Shown here: one piece after another, positions 42,643 through 51,685 of the stretch
Layout: the number at the start of each line of letters is the position of its first letter
Position numbering within the stretch: the first letter of the stretch is position 1
Assembly: GCA_963675565.2 (NCBI GenBank)
Contig: CAXXYD010000004.1
Span: 1,178,001-1,242,000 of the forward strand
Source of the DNA: JARRKU01 sp963675565
Lineage (GTDB): Bacteria; Desulfobacterota; Desulfobacteria; Desulfobacterales; Desulfosarcinaceae
Direction of reading: 5' to 3'
Length of the DNA stretch: 64,000 nucleotides
Position numbers and translations under genes: made by a program
The notes under the pieces: generated by a model
The model's input: the letters and a program-made list of their open reading frames with translations, nothing else
Told to the model about the DNA's origin: nothing
Databases searched by the model: none

Positions 42643-44991
42643 ATGAACAAAAAGCAGATGTCGGAGCAGGACATACGTTCAAAGTTCATCACACCAGCCA
42701 TCGTTGCCTGCGGTTGGGACATGCAATCCCAGATCCGTGAGGAGGTGTCCTTCACCGCTGGTAAGGTTATCGTCAGGGGGTTACTCCACACCCGTGGCAA
42801 ATCTAAGCGGGCAGATTACATCCTTTATTACAAGCCGAACATTCCCATTGCCGTGGTGGAGGCCAAGGACAACAACCACCCGGTTGGCGGGGGCATGCAG
42901 CAAGCTCTTGATTATGGAGCCATGCTGGATGTTCCATTTGTGTACAGTTCCAATGGCGACGCATTCCTTGAACACGACCGCATTCAATCCATCGAAACAG
43001 AATTACCGCTAAACGGATTCCCATCCCCGGAGAGCCTTTGGCAGCGGTATCGCCAATTCAAAGGTATTGATGATTCAGCGGACCGGGTCATCCAACAGGA
43101 ATACCACGATGACGGCAGCGGTCGCACCCCCCGGTATTATCAGCTCAATGCGATCAACCGTACCATTGAAGCCATTTCCAAGGGTGAGGACCGTATTTTA
43201 TTGGTCATGGCCACCGGTACTGGAAAGACCTTCACGGCATTTCAAATCATATGGCGGCTATGGAAGGCACGAATCAAGAAACGGATTCTGTTTCTGGCAG
43301 ACCGGAATATTCTTGTCGATCAGGCCCGCATCAACGATTTTAAGCCGTTTGGTTCAGCCATGACCAAGATATCCAATCGCCAAGTGGATAAATCCTACGA
43401 AGTGTACCTATCGCTCTATCAGGCAGTCACCGGCACAGAGGAAGAGAAAAATATATACAAACAGTTCTCACCGGATTTTTTTGATCTTGTCGTTATCGAT
43501 GAATGCCATAGGGGCAGTGCCGATGCTGAATCAGCATGGCGGGATATCCTGACCTATTTTTCATCAGCCACCCACATCGGCATGACGGCCACACCTAAGG
43601 AAACCAGACACGTTTCCAATATCCACTATTTCGGTGAGCCCATTTACACGTATTCCTTGAAACAGGGCATCGAGGATGGTTTCCTTGCCCCCTACAAGGT
43701 TGTCCGTATTGACTTTGACAAGGATCTGACTGGATGGCGACCGGAACAGGGGAAGGTTGATAAGTACGGGAATGAGATTGAGGACCGTGTCTACAACCAA
43801 AAGGATTTTGATAAAAACCTGGTGCTGGATAAACGGACAATTATGGTGGCTCAGAAAATCACGGCATTTCTGAAAGCAACGGATCGTTTCGATAAGACCA
43901 TCGTCTTTTGTGAGGATATTGAACACGCTGAACGTATGCGGCAGGCACTGGTGAATGAGAATCCAGACCTATTCAAAAAGGACAAGCGGTACGTCATGCG
44001 TATCACAGGTGACAGTACCGAAGGAAAAAACGAGCTTTACAACTTTACCGACCCTGAAAGCCGATATCCCGTTATTTCAACTACATCAAAGCTCATGACC
44101 ACCGGAGTGGACACTCAGACTACCAAGCTGATTGTGCTTGATCAGAACATCCAGTCCATGACGGAGTTCAAACAGATCATCGGCCGTGGTACCCGCATTC
44201 AGGAAGATTATGGGAAATTCTATTTCACCATCATGGATTTTAAAAAGGCCACGGAGCTTTTCGCCGATAAGGATTTTGATGGCGATCCAGTTCAAGTATA
44301 TGTCCCAGGGCCGGATGAACCACCTGTGCCACCGGATGATGTTGATATAGATGATGGCGACGATAACGGCACCATCATCGATATCGATCCGCCCGATGTA
44401 ACTATCCCTCTCGGCGATGGCCCACCACCAAAGAAATATTATGTAGACGATGTGCCGGTATTTGTCGTTGCAGAGCGGGTTCAGTACTACGGCAAGGATG
44501 GTAAACTAATAACGGAATCCCTGAAGGATTATACTCGTAAGGCTGTAACACAGTCCTTTGCATCCCTGGATGATTTCCTGAAACGATGGAATGATGCAGA
44601 CAAGAAAAAGGCGGTAATCGAGGAGCTTGAAGAGCAGGGCGTTTTGTTTGAGCCATTGGCTGATGAGGTCGGCAAGGATTTTGGGCCGTTTGATCTGATA
44701 TGCCATGTGGCATATGGCCAGCCGCCTTTAACCCGCAGAGAACGGGCTGAGAACGTTAAAAAGCGGAATTATTTTGCCAAGTATGAAGAAAAGGCCAGGT
44801 TGGTCCTTGAAGGCTTGCTGGATAAATACGCTGATGAGGGAATTGAGCACGTTGAGAATATCGAGGTGTTGAAGTTGCAGCCTATCAATCAGCATGGCCG
44901 ACCAATGGAAATTATCAAGAATTTCGGTGGCAAAGAAAAATATTTGGAAGCTGTGAAGGAGTTGGAAAGCCAGCTCTACATTGCCTCATAA
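42643..44991 (+). CDS. hsdR: Type I restriction enzyme, R subunit
   Basis: The protein has 782 residues. The N-terminal PD-(D/E)xK nuclease is visible as 'RADYILYYKPNIPIAVVEAK' (D58, E73, K75). The motor domain has Walker A 'MATGTGKTFTA' (192-196), 'IDECHRGS' (286-289), 'GMTATPKET' and motif VI 'QIIGRGTRIQ'. An acidic, Pro-rich linker of about 60 residues ('PDEPPVPPDDVDIDDGDD') separates the motor from the C-terminal helical domain that binds the methylase. HsdR cuts unmodified DNA after translocation by the complex with HsdM and HsdS. It is the first gene of a tightly packed operon (35 bases to hsdM). Confidence 0.95.
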   Translation: MNKKQMSEQDIRSKFITPAIVACGWDMQSQIREEVSFTAGKVIVRGLLHTRGKSKRADYILYYKPNIPIAVVEAKDNNHPVGGGMQQALDYGAMLDVPFVYSSNGDAFLEHDRIQSIETELPLNGFPSPESLWQRYRQFKGIDDSADRVIQQEYHDDGSGRTPRYYQLNAINRTIEAISKGEDRILLVMATGTGKTFTAFQIIWRLWKARIKKRILFLADRNILVDQARINDFKPFGSAMTKISNRQVDKSYEVYLSLYQAVTGTEEEKNIYKQFSPDFFDLVVIDECHRGSADAESAWRDILTYFSSATHIGMTATPKETRHVSNIHYFGEPIYTYSLKQGIEDGFLAPYKVVRIDFDKDLTGWRPEQGKVDKYGNEIEDRVYNQKDFDKNLVLDKRTIMVAQKITAFLKATDRFDKTIVFCEDIEHAERMRQALVNENPDLFKKDKRYVMRITGDSTEGKNELYNFTDPESRYPVISTTSKLMTTGVDTQTTKLIVLDQNIQSMTEFKQIIGRGTRIQEDYGKFYFTIMDFKKATELFADKDFDGDPVQVYVPGPDEPPVPPDDVDIDDGDDNGTIIDIDPPDVTIPLGDGPPPKKYYVDDVPVFVVAERVQYYGKDGKLITESLKDYTRKAVTQSFASLDDFLKRWNDADKKKAVIEELEEQGVLFEPLADEVGKDFGPFDLICHVAYGQPPLTRRERAENVKKRNYFAKYEEKARLVLEGLLDKYADEGIEHVENIEVLKLQPINQHGRPMEIIKNFGGKEKYLEAVKELESQLYIAS

Positions 44992-45026
44992 TCTGTGAAA
45001 CCTGAATCTGTTGAAGTGGAGAACTA

Positions 45027-46484
45027 ATGGCAATCAGTTCAGTTGTTAAATCGATCCAAGATATCATGCGTAAAGATGTTGGCGTTGACGGTGATGCCCA
45101 GCGCATCGGTCAGCTTGTGTGGATGATATTCCTGAAAATATTCGATGATAAAGAACAAGAAGCAGAGCTTTTATCTGACAATTACAAATCACCCCTCCCC
45201 GAAAAGCTGCGATGGTGCAACTGGGCAGCGGACCCGGAAGGCATTACCGGCGATGAATTGCTTGAGTTCGTCAATAATGATCTTTTCCCCAAACTGAAGA
45301 ATCTAAACATAGGCACCAATGGCAATAAACGTGCTTTCATCGTTCGTTCGGTATTTGAAGACGGCTACAACTACATGAAGTCCGGCACGCTCATGCGTCA
45401 GGTCATCAACAAGATTAATGAAATTGATTTCAACAGCTCCGATGATCGCCACATGTTCGGTGACATTTATGAAAAAATTCTAAAAGACCTTCAAAGTGCT
45501 GGTAATGCTGGTGAATACTATACACCAAGGGCCGTGACTCAGTTCATGGCGGACATGGTGAATCCAAAATTGGGTGAAAAAGTGCTGGACCCGGCTTGTG
45601 GTACCGGCGGCTTTTTAACCTGTGCCATTGAAAATATCCGTAACCAGTATGTCAAAACACCAGAAGATGAGCGGCTCCTTCAGCAATGCATCTATGGTGT
45701 TGAGAAAAAACAGCTCCCTCATTCCCTATGTATGACCAACATGCTCCTCCATGATGTGGATGTGCCGGCCAATATTCTGCATGACAATACACTGGCTAGA
45801 CCACTAAAAAGCTATGGTCCGAAAGATCGTGTTGATGTTGTCCTGACCAACCCACCTTTTGGTGGCCAGGAAGAGGATGGCATCGAATCCAATTTTCCAA
45901 CCGGGCTGCGAACAAGAGAAACAGCCGATCTATTCTTAGTGTTCATCATGCACATTCTGAAAGATGGCGGTCGCTGCGGTATGGTTTTGCCTGATGGTAC
46001 CCTGTTCGGTGAAGGTGTCAAAACCCGTATCAAGGAAAAGCTTCTAAAGGAATGCAACCTACACACGATTGTCAGATTACCCAATGGTGTTTTCAATCCG
46101 TATACCAGTATCAAAACCAACCTTCTGTTTTTTACCAAAGGAGAAAAAACCAAAGATGTATGGTTTTACGAGCATCCATATCCTCCCGGCTATAAGTCCT
46201 ACAATAAAACGAATCCGATGCGAATCGAGGAGTTTGAACCTGAAAAGGCATGGTGGACTAAACGTTCAGAAAGTGAGCTATCTTGGAAAGTTACTTTCAA
46301 GGATTTGAAGGCCGGTGGTTACAATCTCGACATTAAAAATCCCCATAATCCAGATGATGATCTTGGTGATCCTGATGTGTTGCTAGCTGACTACAAAAAT
46401 CTACTGAGGGATGTAGCCAGCGTTAGAGATAAGCTCAAAATCGAATTGATGAAAGCACTGGGGGAGCTGCCTGATGGAGCTTAA
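45027..46484 (+). CDS. hsdM: Type I DNA methyltransferase, M subunit
   Basis: The protein has 485 residues. The AdoMet-binding motif I is 'DPACGTGGF' (188-196) and the adenine methylase motif IV is 'NPPF' (274-277). The N-terminal helical domain ('DAQRIGQLVWMIFLKIFDD') is typical of HsdM. It methylates adenine in the recognition site as part of M2S or R2M2S complexes. The hsdS start lies 11 bases inside its 3' end, so translation of M and S is coupled. Confidence 0.96.
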   Translation: MAISSVVKSIQDIMRKDVGVDGDAQRIGQLVWMIFLKIFDDKEQEAELLSDNYKSPLPEKLRWCNWAADPEGITGDELLEFVNNDLFPKLKNLNIGTNGNKRAFIVRSVFEDGYNYMKSGTLMRQVINKINEIDFNSSDDRHMFGDIYEKILKDLQSAGNAGEYYTPRAVTQFMADMVNPKLGEKVLDPACGTGGFLTCAIENIRNQYVKTPEDERLLQQCIYGVEKKQLPHSLCMTNMLLHDVDVPANILHDNTLARPLKSYGPKDRVDVVLTNPPFGGQEEDGIESNFPTGLRTRETADLFLVFIMHILKDGGRCGMVLPDGTLFGEGVKTRIKEKLLKECNLHTIVRLPNGVFNPYTSIKTNLLFFTKGEKTKDVWFYEHPYPPGYKSYNKTNPMRIEEFEPEKAWWTKRSESELSWKVTFKDLKAGGYNLDIKNPHNPDDDLGDPDVLLADYKNLLRDVASVRDKLKIELMKALGELPDGA

Positions 46485-48180
46485 AACCTTTTATGATAAT
46501 TTTGAGCTTTTGGCAGAAGCTCCTAATGGGATACAAAAGTTACGAGAAATGACTTTGCAGCTTGCAGTACAGGGAAAGTTAGTTCCTCGGGTAGAACAAG
46601 ATGGAACTGGCAAAAATGTCTTAGAAAAGAATAGAGAAAAGAGGGATCAATTAATTAAATCTGGTGCGATAAAGAAACCCAAGAAATTGCCACCTATCGA
46701 TAATGATGAATGCCAGTTTATATTACCAGAGCATTGGACTTGGGCTCGGCTTGGCGACGTAACGAATTACGGATACTCTGATAAAGTATTGCCAGTCAAT
46801 CTCAAAAAAAGCTTATGGATTTTGGAATTAGAGGATATCGAAAAGATAACCTCAAGATTATTAAAAATTGTTAGAATAAAAGACAGAGAGTCCAAAAGTT
46901 CAAAAAATGTCTTTAAATCAGGTGATGTGATTTATGGTAAATTACGTCCGTACTTAGATAAAGTCGTCATAGCTTCGGAAGATGGTGTATGTACAACTGA
47001 AATGATACCAATTCGTGGGTATTATGGGATAGTGCCAAAGTATCTGAGATGGGTATTGAAAAGCCCATTTTTTATTGCGTATGCTAATCGGTCTACTCAT
47101 GGGATGAACTTACCTAGAATGGGTACTGATAAAGCAAGGTTGGCATTAATACCTATACCGCCTATGGAAGAACAAAAACGAATTGCCGCCAAGATCGATG
47201 AACTAATGGCCCTCTGTGACGATTTGGAAGCACGACAACAGAATGTCCATCATACCTGCATAAAGCTCAATGATGCATCTATTAACAAGCTGGTGAATGC
47301 ATCTACATCGGATAAGCTCAAAAAACATTGGAACCGTATCCACACGAATTTCAACTTGCTGTACAGAAAACCTGAAAATATCGATAAACTACGAAAAGCC
47401 ATTTTGCAGTTAGCTGTTCAAGGAAGACTTGTGCCCCAAGATGCAAATGATGAGCCGGCATCGGTGTTGCTTGAAAGGGTTCACTCTGAGCAGAATCTTT
47501 TGGTAAAATCGAAGGAAATTAAAAAGCTAAAGTCCACATTGCCAATAAAAGATACAGAAAAACCTTATATAATTCCAGAAAGTTGGGTCTGGGTACGGCT
47601 TGAAAACATCAGAAGAACAGTTGAGTATGGAACATCATCAAAGGCTTCAAAAGAAAATATAGGTGTTCCAATATTGAGGATGAATAATATTCAAAATGGT
47701 CAAATTGTATTAGATAAGATTAAATTTGTCAGCAAAAAAATAAAGGATTTACCTCGTCTTTACTTAAAGAACAATGATATTCTTTTCAACAGAACTAATA
47801 GCTATGAATTAGTTGGGAAAGCAGGACTATTCCAGGGTGATGATGACTCATACACTTTTGCTTCATACTTAATACGAGTTTCACTTATTAATAGTTACGT
47901 TGATCCGGCCTATATTGTAAACGCTATGAATAGCCAGTATTTCCGAGTGACACAGATTGAGCCAGAAATAACCCAACAATGTGGTCAAGCAAATTTTAAT
48001 GGAACAAAACTATCAAATGTCATTATTCCCATACCACCGCTAAAAGAACAGAAAAGAATAGTTAGAAAAATAGATGAACTAATGTCCCTATGTGATATAA
48101 TTGAAAATAAACTCAAAGAGGGACAGTCAAAGAGCAAAAGAATAATTGAGGCGGTGGTATCTGACTTATTGGCGGCATAA
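46474..48180 (+). CDS. hsdS: Type I specificity subunit
   Basis: The protein has 568 residues with two similar halves. Each half has a conserved helical region, 'KLREMTLQLAVQGKLVPR' and 'KLRKAILQLAVQGRLVPQ', followed by a target recognition domain that starts with 'LPEHWTWARLGDV' or 'IPESWVWVRLENI', and closes with the coiled-coil spacer 'PPMEEQKRIAAKIDELMALCDDL' region or its partner 'PPLKEQKRIVRKIDELMSLCD'. The two recognition domains read the two halves of a bipartite site. Both domains look complete. The next gene starts four bases past the stop. Confidence 0.95.
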   Translation: MELKTFYDNFELLAEAPNGIQKLREMTLQLAVQGKLVPRVEQDGTGKNVLEKNREKRDQLIKSGAIKKPKKLPPIDNDECQFILPEHWTWARLGDVTNYGYSDKVLPVNLKKSLWILELEDIEKITSRLLKIVRIKDRESKSSKNVFKSGDVIYGKLRPYLDKVVIASEDGVCTTEMIPIRGYYGIVPKYLRWVLKSPFFIAYANRSTHGMNLPRMGTDKARLALIPIPPMEEQKRIAAKIDELMALCDDLEARQQNVHHTCIKLNDASINKLVNASTSDKLKKHWNRIHTNFNLLYRKPENIDKLRKAILQLAVQGRLVPQDANDEPASVLLERVHSEQNLLVKSKEIKKLKSTLPIKDTEKPYIIPESWVWVRLENIRRTVEYGTSSKASKENIGVPILRMNNIQNGQIVLDKIKFVSKKIKDLPRLYLKNNDILFNRTNSYELVGKAGLFQGDDDSYTFASYLIRVSLINSYVDPAYIVNAMNSQYFRVTQIEPEITQQCGQANFNGTKLSNVIIPIPPLKEQKRIVRKIDELMSLCDIIENKLKEGQSKSKRIIEAVVSDLLAA

Positions 48181-48184
48181 AAAT

Positions 48185-50350
48185 ATGAGCGATGAACAAT
48201 TGCCTACTATCAGATCCGAAAATGAAATCCTTAGCGATCTGAAAAAAATCTGTACATCACCAGGTTATGCACATGCAATCGCATACTTTTGTTTTAGGGA
48301 TAATATCATAAAATATAAGGACAAAGTTACCTATGAAGAAATCTCGCACCAATATTCAAGGAATTTTTTAGTCCGAAATGAAATATCAACACTAATTGGG
48401 TTTATGGTTCAAAAGGATATCGATTTAATAATTCCTACCCCAGAAAAATTTACAGAATATATCGAAACGACTGAATCCCACCTTAACGAATTACATCATT
48501 CATTGATGGCTCCTTTTCAAAAATCAATAATTAAGGCAATAGAAGAAAAAAATGATTTCAATCCGTTTGCTTCTGGGGGAATGCTCAGAGAACCGATTTT
48601 CTATGGAGGAGAATCTGCATATAATTTTCAATATCGTGACTTCTCTTTGAAAAAGTATCTTAATGACAACCATTGGTTCATTGCCAATAAAGGATTCTCT
48701 ATTGAACAGGCTATAAGTTTAATAGTTGCAATTTCAGAGTTTCAAAACCAGCATACCATGGAAATTCTTGATTCCATGAGAAATAAAGATCCATCAGAAT
48801 GGACAATTCTACCAGGTTTCACATTTTCTATAGATGATATTTCTTCGTTCATAGAAATGGATATAGGAATAATCAAGAATATAATAGAAGCCTTCACAAT
48901 TCCAAATAATGAGAAAAATGTAAATTTTAGAACACTTAATGATTTTAACATCACGAATGCTTACCCGATTATTAAAATAAATAATGAATATTTGCTCTTT
49001 CAAATTTATTCACTTACAGAGTCATTGTACGATACACCCTTTTATTGGTTTCTTAAAGATAAAAATTACTATAATACCGCAATGAAAAATCGTGGTGATT
49101 TCACAGAAAATATTTCTGCTGAACGCCTAATCTCTATCTTTGGCCAAAACAGAGTGTTTAAGAATGTAAATATTGTAAATAGCCATAAAGACAGAGCTGG
49201 AGAGATAGATGTTCTTGTTGTTTTCGCTAATAGGGCAATAGTGCTACAGGCAAAATCGAAAAAACTAACAATTGAATCAAGAAAGGGTAATGATCAATGC
49301 ATTAAGAATGATTTTAAAAAAAGTATTCAAGATTCTTATGATCAAGGTTTAAGTTGCGCTAAATTTCTTAATGATAAAAAATATTTTATTCGAGATCAAA
49401 ATGATGAAGAAATAAAAATTCAACGAAACTTTAAAGAAATTTATATATTTTGCATATTATCCGATCACTACCCGGCTTTAAGTTTTCAAGCAAAACAATT
49501 TCTAAAATACGAAACATCCGATATCATTAAACCACCATTTATAATGGATATATTCTATCTTGATGTCATGGCTGAAATGCTTAATTCGCCTCTATATTTT
49601 TTGAGCTATATAAATCGGCGAACGGAATATTCAGAGCGAATTGACTCTATGAATGAATTGACGATTCTTTCATATCATCTCAAAAAAAACTTATGGATAG
49701 ACGGTGAATATGATTTCGTCCATCTCGACGACAGTATAGCTGCTGATTTAGACGTAGCTATGTTAGCCCGGCGAGAAGGACTACCGGGGAAGACTACACC
49801 TGATGGAATCTTGACCCATATAAAAGGATCTGTAGCGAAAAAAATTATAGAAAAAGTTGAAAACTATGAGCATCCAGGTACTATTGATTTCGGTTTCCTA
49901 ATTCTTGGATTAAGTGGTGAAGGAATAAATGATTTAAACAGAGGAATTGAGCATCTCGCAAAACTTACTAAAAAAGATCATCACAATCATGATTTTTCTC
50001 TTGTTTTTAGTGACTTAAAAAATGGAGTTACAATTCACTGTAACTACGATCCAAAGCATATAGCATCACCACGATTACATGACCATTGTACAAGAAGAAA
50101 ATACGTTCATCATGCGGATGAATGGTTTGGTATATGTATTGATCCAACGGATTTTTATATAAAATTTGGAATTGAGCTTCAGTATGAATGGCGGCAGTCT
50201 CAGAGAATGGATTTGGTTGTCAGAGGAATGAAGCAAGGTTTCGCACCTCAAGAATTTGAAAAAGCTTTAAAGAAGAACAAAAAGGTCGGAAGAAACGATC
50301 CTTGTCCATGCGGTAGTGGAAAAAAATATAAAAAGTGTTGTTTAAAATAG
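48185..50350 (+). CDS. RM-linked protein with nuclease-like core and SEC-C zinc motif
   Basis: From ATG 48185 the protein has 721 residues; a longer frame from 48146 would overlap hsdS by 35 bases and lacks a ribosome site. The centre holds a PD-(D/E)xK-like strand pair, 'KDRAGEIDVLVVFANRAIVL' then 'QAKSKK' (E340, D342, Q355, K357), as in NERD-type nucleases but with Gln in the E-x-K position. The C-terminus is a SEC-C zinc motif, 'GRNDPCPCGSGKKYKKCC'. Helical regions fill the rest. It begins four bases after hsdS, so it belongs to the operon. A role in the restriction system is inferred only from position. Confidence 0.7.
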   Translation: MSDEQLPTIRSENEILSDLKKICTSPGYAHAIAYFCFRDNIIKYKDKVTYEEISHQYSRNFLVRNEISTLIGFMVQKDIDLIIPTPEKFTEYIETTESHLNELHHSLMAPFQKSIIKAIEEKNDFNPFASGGMLREPIFYGGESAYNFQYRDFSLKKYLNDNHWFIANKGFSIEQAISLIVAISEFQNQHTMEILDSMRNKDPSEWTILPGFTFSIDDISSFIEMDIGIIKNIIEAFTIPNNEKNVNFRTLNDFNITNAYPIIKINNEYLLFQIYSLTESLYDTPFYWFLKDKNYYNTAMKNRGDFTENISAERLISIFGQNRVFKNVNIVNSHKDRAGEIDVLVVFANRAIVLQAKSKKLTIESRKGNDQCIKNDFKKSIQDSYDQGLSCAKFLNDKKYFIRDQNDEEIKIQRNFKEIYIFCILSDHYPALSFQAKQFLKYETSDIIKPPFIMDIFYLDVMAEMLNSPLYFLSYINRRTEYSERIDSMNELTILSYHLKKNLWIDGEYDFVHLDDSIAADLDVAMLARREGLPGKTTPDGILTHIKGSVAKKIIEKVENYEHPGTIDFGFLILGLSGEGINDLNRGIEHLAKLTKKDHHNHDFSLVFSDLKNGVTIHCNYDPKHIASPRLHDHCTRRKYVHHADEWFGICIDPTDFYIKFGIELQYEWRQSQRMDLVVRGMKQGFAPQEFEKALKKNKKVGRNDPCPCGSGKKYKKCCLK

Positions 50351-50695
50351 CCTATCAAAATTTTAAAATGATAAATTTTAACTCAATACATTATGTTCAA
50401 AATATATTGGGTTCAGCTGTGGTTCCGGTTGTAAGTAACTGAATTGTGGTTTCAAATCCACACCGAAACTCAATATAAAATCGTTTCATCGGCTTAAAAC
50501 AGCTAAAAATTGTGCTAATCACACATAAATACAGTAACTTATAACACACTTTGCTCTTTACACAATGGCTTGAAAGTGATATAATATATTGAAATAAAAT
50601 CCTAATATTCATTTTTAACCTGAATTAGAAAGCCGTCACGTGCAATTTGTGCGTGGCGGTTTTCTGGTTCTAAGGGACAATGAAAAGGAGGCTGT
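50351..50695. other. Intergenic region with possible terminator
   Basis: AT-rich spacer of about 345 bases between the RM operon and the disrupted recombinase. A hairpin at 50632-50660 (gccgtcacg...cgtggcggt with a G-U pair) followed by tttt could end the operon. No gene is supported; a 71-codon minus-strand frame at 50397 has no pattern. Confidence 0.4.
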
Positions 50696-50862
50696 ATGGG
50701 AGAACCTGGAGTGGTAGTTCAGTTACCAGTGAAAAGACCAGTTCGGAAAAGAAGGAAAAAGCCTCCTCAGAATATCGATGGCGTAAAATATTTCACTGAA
50801 AACCAGATCAAGCTGATCCGGAAAACAGTTCGTGACAAAGCCAATCTCGACCACGCTAAGGC
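50696..50862 (+). pseudogene. Tyrosine recombinase, 5' part (split by IS66)
   Basis: ATG 50696 with aaggagg upstream opens 'MGEPGVVVQLPVKRPVRKRR' and 'YFTENQIKLIRKTVRDKANL', then 'DHAKA' where the IS66 element begins. Removing the insertion and one copy of the 8-base duplication joins this frame exactly to the catalytic part at 53305-53815 ('NVTGIREWMAIDLITSTGL'). The restored protein would have about 213 residues, a short XerC/D-like recombinase with a basic N-terminus. The gene is broken only by the insertion, so excision would repair it. Confidence 0.85.
50855..50862. repeat. IS66 target-site duplication, left copy
   Basis: The sequence gctaaggc at 50855-50862 is repeated exactly at 53297-53304, directly outside the two ends of the IS element. 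Eight bases is the duplication length known for IS66-family elements. Confidence 0.9.
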
Positions 50863-50943
50863 GTAATCGTAAATTTAACCCCATCTTCACAAGCTAAAAA
50901 GATGATGGCATGATGCACCACAATTTTAAATGGAGGTGCAGAC

Positions 50944-51276
50944 ATGACAGAAAGCCAGTCAAATGAGTTTAGTCCCGAACAACGTCGTCATTTTTGGAAA
51001 GAACATATTGAGCGTTGGCAACAAGACTCCATTAGCCAGTTAGCTTATTGTCGTCAATTCAATCTCAAACCGCATCAATTCACCTATTGGAAAAAGCGCT
51101 TTGCCCAGAATGGGACGTCAATGAACTTTGTCCCGTTGCAACTGTCTGCGCCTAATGCAAAAATCCCACGAACGAGATTCAGTCTTTTCACCCCCAATGG
51201 CTATAAGATTGAAGTTGCTGCAGGATTTGACCCGTCGGCCCTCAAGCAGCTGATCAATGTGGTTCAATTGTTATGA
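50944..51276 (+). CDS. tnpA: IS66 accessory protein TnpA
   Basis: The protein has 110 residues: 'FWKEHIERWQQDSISQLAYC' with 'RQFNLKPHQFTYWKKRF', the helix-turn-helix DNA-binding pattern of IS66 orf1 products, and a C-terminal strand region ending 'LKQLINVVQLL'. It is required with TnpB and TnpC for transposition in studied IS66 elements. It overlaps tnpB by four bases. Confidence 0.9.
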   Translation: MTESQSNEFSPEQRRHFWKEHIERWQQDSISQLAYCRQFNLKPHQFTYWKKRFAQNGTSMNFVPLQLSAPNAKIPRTRFSLFTPNGYKIEVAAGFDPSALKQLINVVQLL

Positions 51277-51620
51277 TGTCAGATCATTTTACCGGTAACG
51301 TGTATCTGGCCGTGGGCAACACCGACATGCGCAAAGCCATTAACGGGTTGTCTATTTTGGTAGAACAGGCCATGGATTTGAATCCGTTTTCCGGAGATCT
51401 GTTTGTGTTTTGCAATCGACAGCGTACCATCATCAAAATCCTATATTGGGACCGAAATGGTTTCGCTTTGTGGTTAAAGCGGCTTGAAAAGCACCGCTTC
51501 AAGTGGCCCCAGTCAGCTGATGATATTATTACTATAGAAGCAAAACAGTTGAGCTGGCTTCTTGCTGGTCTGGATTATTCAACGGCTCATCAGCAGCTGC
51601 AATATACTTCCGCAGCCTGA
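51273..51620 (+). CDS. tnpB: IS66 accessory protein TnpB
   Basis: The protein has 115 residues with the diagnostic 'VYLAVGNTDMRKAINGLSIL' start and 'LFVFCNRQRTIIKILYWDRN' and 'GFALWLKRLEKHRFKWP' segments of the IS66 orf2 (TnpB) family. It is an accessory transposition protein of unknown enzymatic role. Both overlap with tnpA and size match the family. Confidence 0.94.
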   Translation: MMSDHFTGNVYLAVGNTDMRKAINGLSILVEQAMDLNPFSGDLFVFCNRQRTIIKILYWDRNGFALWLKRLEKHRFKWPQSADDIITIEAKQLSWLLAGLDYSTAHQQLQYTSAA

Positions 51621-51685
51621 TTTTTTACCTTCATTACCGAAGAAAAGTATATACAAAATCAAGGTGTTGTGCTATGTGACAGTCC

